Shown here: in pieces, positions 19,801 through 23,592 of the stretch
Numbering within the stretch: the first letter of the stretch is position 1
How the letters are laid out: every line of letters begins with the position of its first letter
NCBI RefSeq assembly: GCF_014644295.1
Contig: NZ_BMKK01000008.1
Location: 124,001 to 188,000 of the forward strand
Reading direction: 5' to 3'
DNA length: 64,000 nucleotides
Source: Emticicia aquatilis
Lineage (GTDB): Bacteria > Bacteroidota > Bacteroidia > Cytophagales > Spirosomataceae
Notes under the pieces: model-generated
What the model was told of the DNA's origin: nothing
Database searches by the model: none
Seen by the model: the letters and a program-made list of their open reading frames with translations, nothing else
Position numbers and translations under genes: made by a program

Positions 19801-20465
19801 ATTTCTTGGAGGGAAATAGCTATGTGATTTATAAAAATGTAGTCGGTAATCAACTCGCCAAAGACTTTTTCTATTTGCAATTTGATGTAAATGAGTTTTC
19901 AGAAAATGCTGCAACTGCCAATGATTTCACCGAAATTTCATTCAACGGTAAAGAAACCGAGACCCAAACTGTTCAACTTAATTGGCAAAGTAAGTTTGAG
20001 GTAAAAGCCGAAAAATATATCTTAGAACGAAGTGCTGATTGCAAAAACTTTGTGCCAATTGCCGAAGTGAAAGCAAATGGGGCAGCAAGTTCTTACGAAA
20101 ATACTGATTTTCAGCCATTGGTAGGTAAAAGCTGTTACCGATTAGTTTACATTGATAAAGATGGAACTAAGAAGTATTTGGATTCAATTGACATAAACTT
20201 TACCAGTACCACGCCTATTTGCTCAGTATTTCCGAACCCGTGGAATAAAGGTGATGAAATCAGTCTTTATTTAAGAAATATCAAGGAAAAAGAAATTAAA
20301 CTTTATGATATGCTCGGGCAGACATATTCGTTTGATATGAATAAAGAAACATCTAAGATTATCAAAATTCGCCCCGATGTGTATCTCAGCAAGGGCATTC
20401 AATTCTTAGTTGTAGTAGGCGAAGACGGAAAAAAATGTGTACAAAGAGTGGTCATAAATCCGTAA
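7863..20465 (+). CDS. giant T9SS-secreted Ig-like repeat protein (putative adhesin)
   Basis: 4200 residues. It starts with a signal peptide (KKFIAVSIIFNICSITAVAS) and a unique beta domain (about 30-190). From about 190 to 3840 it is an array of Ig-like beta-sandwich repeats of the kind found in CHU_C-associated proteins. Three repeat classes alternate: units opening with SGNTSICSGSSTTLTASGC; units with YQWQ...TD/YRRKVTDACG; and units of the form WYGTSSVGGTS...YYVSQ...NCESTRA. Most contain a Cys pair. A three-fold ~1.3-kb super-repeat is evident (copies near 11870, 13604 and 14905). The last ~85 residues (CSVFPNPWNKGDEISLYLRN through QRVVINP) are a type A T9SS sorting domain, so the protein should cross the outer membrane and be anchored or released at the surface. 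Adhesion is inferred from architecture; glycan binding would fit its amylase neighbour. Confidence 0.93.
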   Translation: MKSFLHSFAKKFIAVSIIFNICSITAVASSGIFETYIIVQSNGGSANYYDLFASTANPDFQGYNFGTFSCTNTLVIKGGQNKTYKNGTDDILNGYLYYKVYKNGTDPNTVSFTSINLAFDINLSNPGDQQWTTSTANNNILQGLADGTYTVEVYSSADFTYNGGSGTHYQNVGGANYKATFTISNPITIITNPITPTVCYGSNTTLTAAATGNDAFIWQKQNGASWTNVSSGSLASGATTTLNLTNVTTTEVYRCLFTNCGGINTLATQTVTVSPQRPTISIQPISQSDCDGNVVDFNITVSAGNTFTWQRKKPTDASFLAVTATTNSVITNTSTTSQLKVRNIGNAENPHLSQYQCVVTDANSCTNTTNVATLSVNSIGNIADSPTICERGTTSFTTTLVGTSTAIKWQKGTSETAAASYADLTDSSPNILGSGTTTLSLANIPLTDNNTFYRVRATFTTVTNSGNGTCTQTQSVTAAITGKLTVIAAPTAPTANNVSRCDVGTVTLSATSTLGTNESFRWYDSNVSTTVLGTNASYTTASLAVGTYTYYLSVYNSSTTCESTRTPVTVTVNPLPTITLSNVVDICNSVTTFSLPFSLTTNTPNQYSISAGSPALSGFSAISNAILGSSPINVIIPANATPNTYQFVISVKNSTTTCVSSNQTFTVKINNTPSAPTVTTPINYCQNAPTNVLTANASGTNSLLWYGTSSVGGTSSLSAPTPSSNIVGTTTYYVSQLSTDNCESTRAGIDVIVNAIPAPPSATTAITYCKNSTATALSASATNSNSLVWYDENDNLLAAAPTPSTASVGTQIFKVSQKSPSPANCESAKTTITVTVNDLPVAPTVTTPVGYCQNATASMLSATATNSNTLLWYGTSAVGGTSGGTAPTPIITSAGTTSYYVSQKDANNCESTRAKIDVVVTPSVSASISGVNAFCITGVLNNSTTITTNPTGGNGSYTYQWQNLAGNIASATSQSYDVNSSVQTANSDTYRVTVTSGYCTATASVTVTKQGWLDIPSVSGNTPDICGTGSKTLAVVSPSGFGTYKWFADATTLTQLTSGTSFATPNLTSTTTYYVAREQQITANLTCQTARTAATINVNTIPETPTIINSANKTSFCSSESVFTLSVSCASGNAQYRLNNGSWTNGSSVSITPSIYTSATTLNYDFKCSLSASCESTVASNIIVINPAPNAPSISGNTSICSGSSTTLTASGCAGTVVWSNGTSATAITVSSSGTYNATCIVSGCTSVASSTQTIVVNTIPSAPTVTSDDADNIVCAGTNVKLSVSDCAGTVVWSNGTSATTIIVSSSGTYNATCTVNACTSAVSSTQTIVVNQNPTITLGSINSICNAATLFDLPYTSTSNNPDKYSLTSTMPDFVVVSDAAFPTSPISVAIPSGKTGNYTFTLNIKNSTTNCTNSQTFSLTVLPVLLGGIIETSSSTINCSGYNAGVISSVSAASGGKTAYVYQWQSSTDNQNFTDIAGENLTTYNPPAITQTMYYRRKVTDACGVVAYSSNVHQIQIVSDPQITITDVSDRIICSGGVLNLEATVIGGSGTCTATWESAATLSGTYSVEQTGGLSFSKTLTNVASSPSVRYYRVNYSCAGTGSSACNQSVSGPVKVTVNYIPAAPTVSGNSSICEGNSTTLTASGCAGTVTWSNATAGSTLSVSTAGTYSATCTENSCTSLSSNIHSITVNSIPNAPTVTSDDADNIVCAGTSIKLSVSNCAGTVVWSNSTSATSISVSSSGTYNAICVVNGCSSVSSTTQTVVVNAIPSAPIISGNTSICSGNSTTLTASGCSGIVVWNTGVTSSTLSVSTAGTYNATCTVNDCVSVFSQTKTVSVNSIPIAPMISGNISFCVGGSTTLTANGCVGVITWSNGATGSTLNVSTTGTYSATCTENSCTSLASLVQTISSNPLPTISLGTISSLCNTVTTFELPFTSPTNNPDKYNLTSTMPGFVAVAETNLPASPISVTIPAGKTGNQNFTLNIKNSTTGCVGTQTFSINILPSLNGGSIETSSSTINCSGYNAGVISSVSLANGGKLDYVYQWQSSTDGTNFTDIIGANSTTYAPPALTQTTYYRRKVTDACGAEAFSSNVHQIQIVPDPQITVVDASDLTICSGGNISIDATVIGGSGICTPTWQSSTTPSGTYTNEQVGGLNFTATLTNNTNIATIKYYRAIYSCAGTGSGSCNQGTSAVVKVTINPNSSVLTISGGGTICSGNSTTLTASACNGSVVWSNGVTASSISVNSAGTYTAVCTNSCGTSATSNEVVVNVTTIAPPTISGTTTVCGGQSATLTASGCAGTVVWSNSSSGTSITVSPSTTTSYTAVCNASGCTSVNSEPVTVTVAPSIDFTVSTVADLCNSSTSFSLPYSLILGSPDKYSLTSTMAGFTSITDGSLTASPITVTIPSGQTGTFSFTLTLKISSTGCSKSQTFTVTTLPVLIGGSIEISSSTINCSGYNAGVISSVSLANGGKLDYVYQWQSSTDGTNFTDIVGANSTTYDPPALTQTTYYRRKVTDACGAEGFSSNVHQIQIVPDPQITVVDASDRTICSGGNITLDATVIGGSGTCTPTWQSSTTPSGTYTNEQVGGLNFTATLTNNTNIATIKYYRAIYACAGTGSGSCNQGTSAVVKVTVNPIPNVPSITPASVVICPTQSTTLTASGCNGLVTWNGGQTGSTLSVSEVGTYAATCSLNNCVSALSASATVTVASGGTPVAPPLISGTATICNGQSTVLFATNCAGVVSWSNGMTGTSISVNPSASTDYTATCFDGTCTSNSSNKITVTVNAYPSITTHPKNDADCNGNSVSFSVTASSVSGYQWQRKVPNGVFTDIPNAISNTLTVSNVGSSTDPNQTEYRVVLSNGTCSVTSTAAVLTVNSVVGSLADQTICDGANASFSLGNVVVSGNIQGYQWQRRVGTSGTWNDITGATTTTLTINAATNTDEQYYRCKVTFTAGSSTCARYTTEDDSNGAKLSVLVASIPNIGGINAVCLGRSTTLTANNCDGAIAWSSGQTTPSITVSPTSNTFYTVSCTSSQCGFNVSSAPYLVTVNSTPQPENITYDVITPATLTFAARITIPNATLMWYNRASGGTGTTTAPSFTAVGTYSYWVTQTDPITGCESARLPIIAKVLDYFHITQQPTNQVDCKGNSVFFGVVAVGPNPSFTYQWQRKRPNEPDFVNLVEEGNGIRGWYARTMAVSNVGDDNNPNQTQYRCIISSGGQVLTSEISTLTVNSLTGSMPNLGICVGRSNEFNLQNYFTITGNVLSYQWQTRPGTSGAWTNLSDGNGISGSTSSALKFTKATYEQGVYYRCLVKFNTQGFECTEPTDAAKLIVSGFPPAPSVSNVFYCQNSNAVRLKVDSPTQNLVWYSQETEGAGASTAPTPNTSVAGVFKYYVTNRTDEGCESPRSVINVEVGALPPAPKNTTITPINEGNVLTFSAEGTPAENHILRWYTSPTITTFSTTAPTFSVAGTYTRYVAQVSAFGCVGPRTAITAAIIPSLKFTKQPLSQADCDGNSVTFSVTATAPSAFTYQWQRQKPNETSFTDIANETSASLKISNIGSITDPHLTKYRCIIKDDKNTATSEEAVLTVNAIAGILPTMSLCDGKVSKLSFSGLTVTGTVAEYEWQKKQGSSYIDIPTNTAGVAVINEIGTYRGKISFVVDKNTTCSRNTDDLKVEVKPTPAAPQVSNQNVCLNTPFDITKAVNANNNLLWYESAVDTTADKTTPKVDVSKLGKVSYFVSQISAFGCESERKSFDVVVSAIPEKPITSDLTYCRNAPSFALTATTSSQNQVVWYASLTAKDAFTQTPTPNTKLDGETIYFAVTKSVAGCESERVPLKVSVSPCIANFTNNFNNCLQVSADSVKGNQWFDLYDAAGRLYASVNPNGLNLGKVSISIRHYGRGSAAIPTTKNETKLMARYVDFQSSVLDEFPTPVSLRVYYLNEELSEYKTATNLPNLTINDFNIVHYDGVREDCGFENNDNFLEGNSYVIYKNVVGNQLAKDFFYLQFDVNEFSENAATANDFTEISFNGKETETQTVQLNWQSKFEVKAEKYILERSADCKNFVPIAEVKANGAASSYENTDFQPLVGKSCYRLVYIDKDGTKKYLDSIDINFTSTTPICSVFPNPWNKGDEISLYLRNIKEKEIKLYDMLGQTYSFDMNKETSKIIKIRPDVYLSKGIQFLVVVGEDGKKCVQRVVINP
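13890..14465 (+). repeat. long direct repeat within the giant gene, copy A
   Basis: About 575 nt that recur almost unchanged 1302 nt downstream (15192-15767), with only scattered differences, many of them synonymous. It encodes the NCSGYNAGVISS...VVKVT double-Ig module. A third, more diverged copy lies at about 12150-12725. Confidence 0.9.
15192..15767 (+). repeat. long direct repeat within the giant gene, copy B
   Basis: Partner of 13890-14465 at a fixed offset of 1302 nt. Such near-identity at DNA level implies recent duplication or gene conversion, and this stretch is a likely site of length variation or assembly error. Confidence 0.9.
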
Positions 20466-20515
20466 AAACAAGAGCATGTTTTTCTTGAATATAAGCCGAT
20501 GAAAAACAAAAATGA

Positions 20516-20577
20516 GTGGGTAAATGAACTTAAAATATGATGGTTGATTTCTTAATTTTTTAAGCTCATTTACCCAC
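20516..20577. repeat. 20-bp inverted repeat after the giant gene
   Basis: The arms 20516-20535 and 20558-20577 (GTGGGTAAATGA at the outer ends) pair over 20 positions with a single A-C mismatch, with a 22-nt loop. It lies 50 nt after the giant gene stop. There is no T-run, so it may be a Rho-independent-like barrier, an mRNA 3' protecting hairpin or a remnant element. The rest of 20578-20780 is A/T-rich with nothing further recognisable. Confidence 0.7.
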
Positions 20578-20780
20578 ATAAAACAAATAAAATTCAACAG
20601 TTAAATAGTATTTTTTTTGTCTTTTTTGAGAACCATATATCCTTGATAAACTGTTTGAAACTATGTTTCTGTATTTATTCTTGAAAAAAGATAGAAGTTT
20701 AATTTCTTGACTATCAGTTAGTTGAAAATATTTTAAAAAATAATGTAAAAATATTTTGGAAAATATAAAATCTTTTCCTG

Positions 20781-20788
20781 TACCTTTG
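20781..20788 (+). promoter_or_regulatory. -7 element (TACCTTTG) of the RNA-repair island
   Basis: Exact TAnnTTTG match. The nearest upstream TTTG is at 20755-20758, giving 22 nt rather than the ideal 19. The predicted start is near 20795, leaving about 19 nt before the first leader ORF at 20814. This is the only convincing promoter I see before the PcfJ gene and tRNA array. Confidence 0.7.
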
Positions 20789-20813
20789 TAGCTCAAAATC
20801 AAACAGAACAAAA

Positions 20814-20906
20814 ATGCAAAATTATCTAAAAAATACGTCTTTCAGCTGCGGAATGGCACACCCGTTTGGAGGAATTTTGCATACATGGCACAGGTATAAT
20901 TTGTAG
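20814..20906 (+). CDS. leader ORF 1 (30 residues), candidate attenuator peptide
   Basis: ATG 20814 to TAG 20904-20906; the peptide starts MQNYLKNTSFSCGMAH and ends HTWHRYNL. It contains 17 of the 20 amino acids (no Asp, Glu or Val), three His and two Tyr, and uses codons read by every assignable tRNA of the downstream array (TGC, TAT, CAA, CAC/CAT, CTA, AGC, CCG, ATT). A hairpin (TGTAG / CTACA with loop CTAAAAA) overlaps the stop codon, and an intrinsic terminator starts 27 nt after it. I do not recognise a protein family. The layout is that of a leader peptide controlling transcription attenuation; a type I toxin or a structured RNA with a fortuitous ORF are alternatives. Confidence 0.5.
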   Translation: MQNYLKNTSFSCGMAHPFGGILHTWHRYNL

Positions 20907-20932
20907 CTAAAAACTACACCCAAATTTATCTG

Positions 20933-20961
20933 AGCCTGACCCCAAAAAGTCGGGCTTTTTT
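20933..20961 (+). terminator. intrinsic terminator / attenuator 1
   Basis: AGCCTGAC (20933-20940), loop CCCAAAAA, GTCGGGCT (20949-20956) with one T-G pair, followed by six T. It stands between leader ORF 1 and leader ORF 2 without a new consensus promoter behind it, so read-through must be allowed for the operon to be expressed. Confidence 0.85.
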
Positions 20962-21018
20962 ATTGCCAAAAACTCAAAACAATTTTTAATTTTTAAAACA
21001 AAAAAACAAGATAACAAA

Positions 21019-21183
21019 ATGCTAATGTTCAGAAACATACACCCCAAACCCGTAGGCTTACAAAGTCTGATTGTCTTTGCGTGGGGAGCGGTATGTCCGA
21101 TTAGCAGTTATCGCCCGAATACAGATGCACAAGCAGATTTTGACAAAGCAATACGACTGAGGTACGAGTGTTTATGCCCATAG
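21019..21183 (+). CDS. leader ORF 2 (54 residues) containing all twenty amino acids
   Basis: ATG 21019 to TAG 21181-21183; begins MLMFRNIHPKPVGLQ and ends LRYECLCP. The 54 residues include every one of the twenty amino acids and about 37 different sense codons, often both codons of a pair (TTC/TTT, AAC/AAT, GAT/GAC, TAT/TAC, TGT/TGC, AGT/AGC) and four different Arg codons. Such even sampling is not like a normal small protein of this AT-rich genome. The last codons (TTTATGC, 21171-21177) are complementary to GCATAAA (21207-21213) just before the terminator stem, with a nested hairpin CGTTC/GAACG between. I infer a sensor leader peptide; no homologue is recognised. Confidence 0.5.
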   Translation: MLMFRNIHPKPVGLQSLIVFAWGAVCPISSYRPNTDAQADFDKAIRLRYECLCP

Positions 21184-21211
21184 GTACGTTCTGGATTTGA
21201 ACGCCCGCATA

Positions 21212-21247
21212 AAGCCCGACCTCAACCACAACGAGGTCGGGCTTTTT
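21212..21247 (+). terminator. intrinsic terminator / attenuator 2
   Basis: Perfect 12-bp stem AAGCCCGACCTC (21212-21223) / GAGGTCGGGCTT (21233-21244), loop AACCACAAC, with a T-run. It is 29 nt after the stop of leader ORF 2 and 52 nt before the PcfJ start, and its stem core (GCCCGAC/GTCGGGC) resembles that of attenuator 1. Confidence 0.92.
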
Positions 21248-21298
21248 TATGGCCGATTTTCTCGAAAATTGAATTTTTTATTGAAAAAAATTACAACA

Positions 21299-22591
21299 AT
21301 GGGCAAGCACCTATCAAAATCAGAACGAATCAGAATAGTTCGTGAAAAAGAACAGGCCGAGTTTGAGCTTCAGCAAGCATATCAGAAATCGGCCAGATTA
21401 AATCAAAGTTTTGTGCGAATCATTGAAGATGTACAAAACCTCAACCTCAGAAATGAATATGCCAACAATGAGCGATACCAATTTATGGTTTCATTTCTGA
21501 TTCAGGCAGAGTTAGTTACAAAAAAAGAAATACTTAGAAAATACATTGCAAATCTGACTTTTCTGACCGAAAAACTCGAAGGAAAATGTCCAAAATGGTT
21601 TAAAGACAATGAGTTTATAAGAGCCTTGATAGAAGTAGCCAAGTATCGTTCGGCATGGATTCAGCCCATCGAAGATTGGAAGCCAAAAGCCAAAGGTGAG
21701 TATAAAAAATTCAAAGAATTGATAAATCATCTGTTTGCTCAATATAAATATCCGACGTTTTTGAACCACATATTTTTTTACCAACAAGACCATTTCTTTA
21801 TTAAAGATTTTATCTTTTTGATGCAAGGTGGAAGCATCAAATATATCAATTCGATGATACCACTAACGCAAAAAATGAAAGTTGAGTTTATGAAAAGTCC
21901 AGATGGATTTCGAGTTTTTGAAGCTTTCAGATACGCACAAGTGCTTTGCTTAGGAGGCGACGAATTATTGGCACATCGAATAGCGTATTCGTGGCTCGGC
22001 CGAAGTGATAAACGAGACGAAATACTATGGGAAACATTTATCAGAATAGTGATTGCTGGAGGAATGTTTAACCTCGACAAAATCGGAGAATTGATTGATT
22101 ATGTACGAAATGAAGTGAATCAAAATCCAATATATTCGCTCAAAGGCCGTACTCTCCAATCGTTGATGCGTCAGAGTGACACTTGGCACAATACGATGAA
22201 TAAAGAACAACGCAAACAAGGTTTAGTTATCTGGAAATCAGGCAGTTTCGAGACATTTGAGATTGAAGATGGTAAATGTGAGGATGATGCAACACTAAAG
22301 GTGGTGGAGCTTTTATCGAACCGAGAGTTGGCCGATGAAGGCAAAAAAATGAATCATTGCGTAGGCTCATATACCTACTACTGCGAACGAGGAAGAACCA
22401 GAATCGTATCGCTTCGCAAGTATCATTTTGGCTTAGAAACCGACCGATTAGCAACTATCGAACTCGATATGCAAAGTAAGAGAGTTGTACAAGCAAAATA
22501 CCGTTTCAATAGGCCAATCACCGAAAAAGCCCTGAGTTTTTTACATAAATGGGCAAGTTTGAACGGTTTCGCAATGGGGAAATATTTATGA
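21299..22591 (+). CDS. PcfJ domain-containing protein
   Basis: 430 residues from ATG 21299 (MGKHLSKSERIRIV); the frame is open further upstream only through the terminator, so that extension is rejected. The C-terminal ~110 residues carry the PcfJ-like signature: LADEGKKMNHCVGSYTYYC (His353-Cys354-Val), then IVSLR, ATIELDM and a final QAKYRFNRPI strand. The N-terminal 300 residues are helical, starting with a basic coiled-coil-like segment, and show no motif I can name. PcfJ was named from a conjugative plasmid and its biochemical role is unknown. Here the gene opens an RNA-repair operon: a tRNA array starts only 38 nt after its stop, so mRNA and tRNAs are probably one transcript. An RNA-binding or processing role is inference. 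Confidence 0.82.
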   Translation: MGKHLSKSERIRIVREKEQAEFELQQAYQKSARLNQSFVRIIEDVQNLNLRNEYANNERYQFMVSFLIQAELVTKKEILRKYIANLTFLTEKLEGKCPKWFKDNEFIRALIEVAKYRSAWIQPIEDWKPKAKGEYKKFKELINHLFAQYKYPTFLNHIFFYQQDHFFIKDFIFLMQGGSIKYINSMIPLTQKMKVEFMKSPDGFRVFEAFRYAQVLCLGGDELLAHRIAYSWLGRSDKRDEILWETFIRIVIAGGMFNLDKIGELIDYVRNEVNQNPIYSLKGRTLQSLMRQSDTWHNTMNKEQRKQGLVIWKSGSFETFEIEDGKCEDDATLKVVELLSNRELADEGKKMNHCVGSYTYYCERGRTRIVSLRKYHFGLETDRLATIELDMQSKRVVQAKYRFNRPITEKALSFLHKWASLNGFAMGKYL

Positions 22592-22629
22592 ATACAGGAA
22601 TAAAAAAAACACTAAATCTATATAACGGT

Positions 22630-22702
22630 GCATGGATGCCTGAGTGGTGAAAGGGGCGGTCTGCAAAACCGTTAGTCGTGAGTTCGATTCTCACTCTATG
22701 CT
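22630..22702 (+). tRNA. tRNA-Cys (GCA)
   Basis: Acceptor GCATGGA / TCTATGC, anticodon loop CTGCAAA, T-arm GTGAG-TTCGATT-CTCAC; 73 nt, no encoded CCA, discriminator T (normally U73 for Cys, as expected). First gene of the array. Confidence 0.92.
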
Positions 22703-22709
22703 CAAAATT

Positions 22710-22793
22710 GGGGAAGTAGTCCGTAATTGGTAGCGGGGCGGTCTGTAAAACCGTTGCTTTAACGCCTTAGAAGTTCGATGCTTCTCTTCCCCA
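22710..22793 (+). tRNA. tRNA-Tyr (GTA)
   Basis: Acceptor GGGGAAG / CTTCCCC, anticodon loop CTGTAAA, T-arm AGAAG-TTCGATG-CTTCT; 84 nt with an extended variable region as expected for bacterial tRNA-Tyr. Only 7 nt separate it from tRNA-Cys. Its anticodon stem (CGGT/ACCG) is the same as that of tRNA-Cys. Confidence 0.9.
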
Positions 22794-22800
22794 CAAAAAT

Positions 22801-22890
22801 TACCGAGTCGTCCAGTTGGTTATAGGATATTAGACTTTGATTCTAATGATAATGGCAGCAGTCGCTACTGTTCAAATCTGTTCTCGGTAA
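22801..22890 (+). tRNA. tRNA-Gln-like (TTG) with an interrupted T-arm
   Basis: Acceptor TACCGAG / CTCGGTA, D-arm GTCC/GGAT, anticodon arm TTAGA-CTTTGAT-TCTAA (TTG, Gln). The T-arm does not pair as read: GGCAG (22854-22858) matches CTGTT (22878-22882) around loop TTCAAAT only if 12 nt, CAGTCGCTACTG (22859-22870), are skipped. The 12 nt are themselves palindromic at the ends (CAG/CTG). It is either a tRNA with a small insertion, an unusual class II-like form, or a decayed gene. Confidence 0.65.
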
Positions 22891-22900
22891 CTTTTTAGAT

Positions 22901-22973
22901 GTTGCGATTAGTGTAGTGGTCAGCACGACAGTCTGTGGTTCTGTTAGCACGAGTTCGAAACTCGTATTGCAAC
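22901..22973 (+). tRNA. tRNA-His (GTG)
   Basis: The diagnostic G-1 (22901) pairs with C73 (22973) outside the acceptor TTGCGAT / ATTGCAA. Anticodon loop CTGTGGT; T-arm ACGAG-TTCGAAA-CTCGT is perfect. One T-T mismatch closes the anticodon stem. Confidence 0.9.
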
Positions 22974-22978
22974 CAAAC

Positions 22979-23051
22979 AGCCCCTTAGCCCAACGGCAGA
23001 GGCACTTGCCTTAGGAACAAGTTAGTGTCAGTTCGAATCTGACAGGGGTTA
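22979..23051 (+). tRNA. tRNA with anticodon TAG (Leu by codon), class I shape
   Basis: Acceptor AGCCCCT / AGGGGTT, D-stem GCC/GGC, anticodon loop CTTAGGA giving TAG, T-arm GTCAG-TTCGAAT-CTGAC; 73 nt. A Leu anticodon with a short five-base variable loop is odd, because bacterial tRNA-Leu is class II; the charging identity is therefore uncertain. The anticodon stem has one C-A mismatch at the loop. Confidence 0.8.
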
Positions 23052-23064
23052 CAAAACATTATTT

Positions 23065-23149
23065 GGAGAGTAAAGCTATCTGGGATAGCGGCTTCCTGCT
23101 AAGAAGTTCGTACTGTAAAAGGTATTTGGTTCGATTCCAATGCTCTCCG
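23065..23149 (+). tRNA. tRNA-Ser (GCT)
   Basis: Acceptor GGAGAGT / GCTCTCC, anticodon arm GCTTC-CTGCTAA-GAAGT, a long variable arm (TACT/AGGTA) and discriminator G, all as expected for class II tRNA-Ser reading AGC/AGU. 85 nt. Confidence 0.9.
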
Positions 23150-23200
23150 CAATTAGTTCATTATCAACAAATTAAAAATTATTTTAAAAAATATTTTAAC

Positions 23201-23261
23201 TACGCAAATAGGCTGCGTATTGAGTTCTGAACTTTGTATCATCAATCTGATAGATAAGTTC
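23201..23261 (+). other. structured spacer between tRNA-Ser and tRNA-Pro
   Basis: The 134-nt gap 23150-23283 has no tRNA that I can fold, but holds two hairpins: TACGCA-AATAGGC-TGCGTA (23201-23219, seven-base loop) and GAACTT...AAGTTC (about 23229-23261) with a nested ATCA/TGAT. It could be a degenerate tRNA, a small structured RNA or a processing spacer. Confidence 0.4.
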
Positions 23262-23283
23262 TTTAAAATAAAAATAGAAAAAA

Positions 23284-23358
23284 CTGGGTGTTCCGCAGAT
23301 GGTTATACAGGCTTGCTTTGGGAGCAAGTGTTCGTGAGTTCGAATCTCACTACTCAGA
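23284..23358 (+). tRNA. tRNA-Pro (TGG)
   Basis: Acceptor CTGGGTG / TACTCAG, anticodon arm CTTGC-TTTGGGA-GCAAG, T-arm GTGAG-TTCGAAT-CTCAC, 75 nt. The D-stem is weak (CC/GG), unlike a housekeeping tRNA. Confidence 0.85.
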
Positions 23359-23465
23359 CAAAAGAATGGTCAAGACTAAGTTACTTCAACTTCAATCCAG
23401 ATGAAAAAACTTTTTCAATTACCATCTTTTAAAATTCGGATAGTAGCTCAGTTGGTAGAGCAACG

Positions 23466-23592
23466 AAAGTTTTAAAATTACCTAAAAGGTCAAGTTAAAC
23501 ATACTTCCTATTGGTTGGAGTTCCGATGGAACTTTTGGTTCGAATCCAAGCTGTTTAACAATTATCTAAAGGTCAAATAAAACTTACTTCAC
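23466..23592 (+). other. 127-nt insertion inside the interrupted tRNA
   Basis: Bounded by GAGCAACG on the left and GCTTATGG on the right, in the 5' strand of the anticodon stem. It contains GGTCAA repeat copies 2 and 3 and, between them, a tRNA-like unit. It is too short for a group I or group II intron and shows no ORF. Confidence 0.7.
23494..23560 (+). tRNA. compact tRNA-like unit nested in the insertion (possible anticodon GAT)
   Basis: Acceptor-like arms GTTAAAC (23494-23500) and GTTTAAC (23553-23559) pair perfectly; a T-arm TTTGG-TTCGAAT-CCAAG is present, and a central hairpin GAGTT-CCGATGG-AACTT would show GAT (Ile). However, there is no variable loop, the D and anticodon stems share bases, two extra nt lie before the 3' acceptor strand and position 33 is C. 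At 66-67 nt it is not a canonical tRNA. Confidence 0.5.

Noticed and set aside
7863-20465. CRISPR array suggested by many short repeats
   Set aside because: The repeats are in frame, diverged and code for Ig-like units; there are no regular spacers and no cas genes in the window.
21184-21210. Possible tRNA T-arm on the minus strand (TTCAAATCC word)
   Set aside because: The expected flanking stems do not pair and no acceptor or anticodon arm is present; the stretch is better explained as the hairpin CGTTC-TGGATTT-GAACG before attenuator 2.
23220-23432. 70-codon open frame spanning tRNA-Pro
   Set aside because: It overlaps a well-folded tRNA and repeat copy 1, and its peptide shows no protein-like pattern.
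23466-23592. Group I or group II self-splicing intron in the interrupted tRNA
   Set aside because: 127 nt is too short for either class, no P/Q/R/S core or domain V-like hairpin is visible, and the position is in the anticodon stem rather than the loop.
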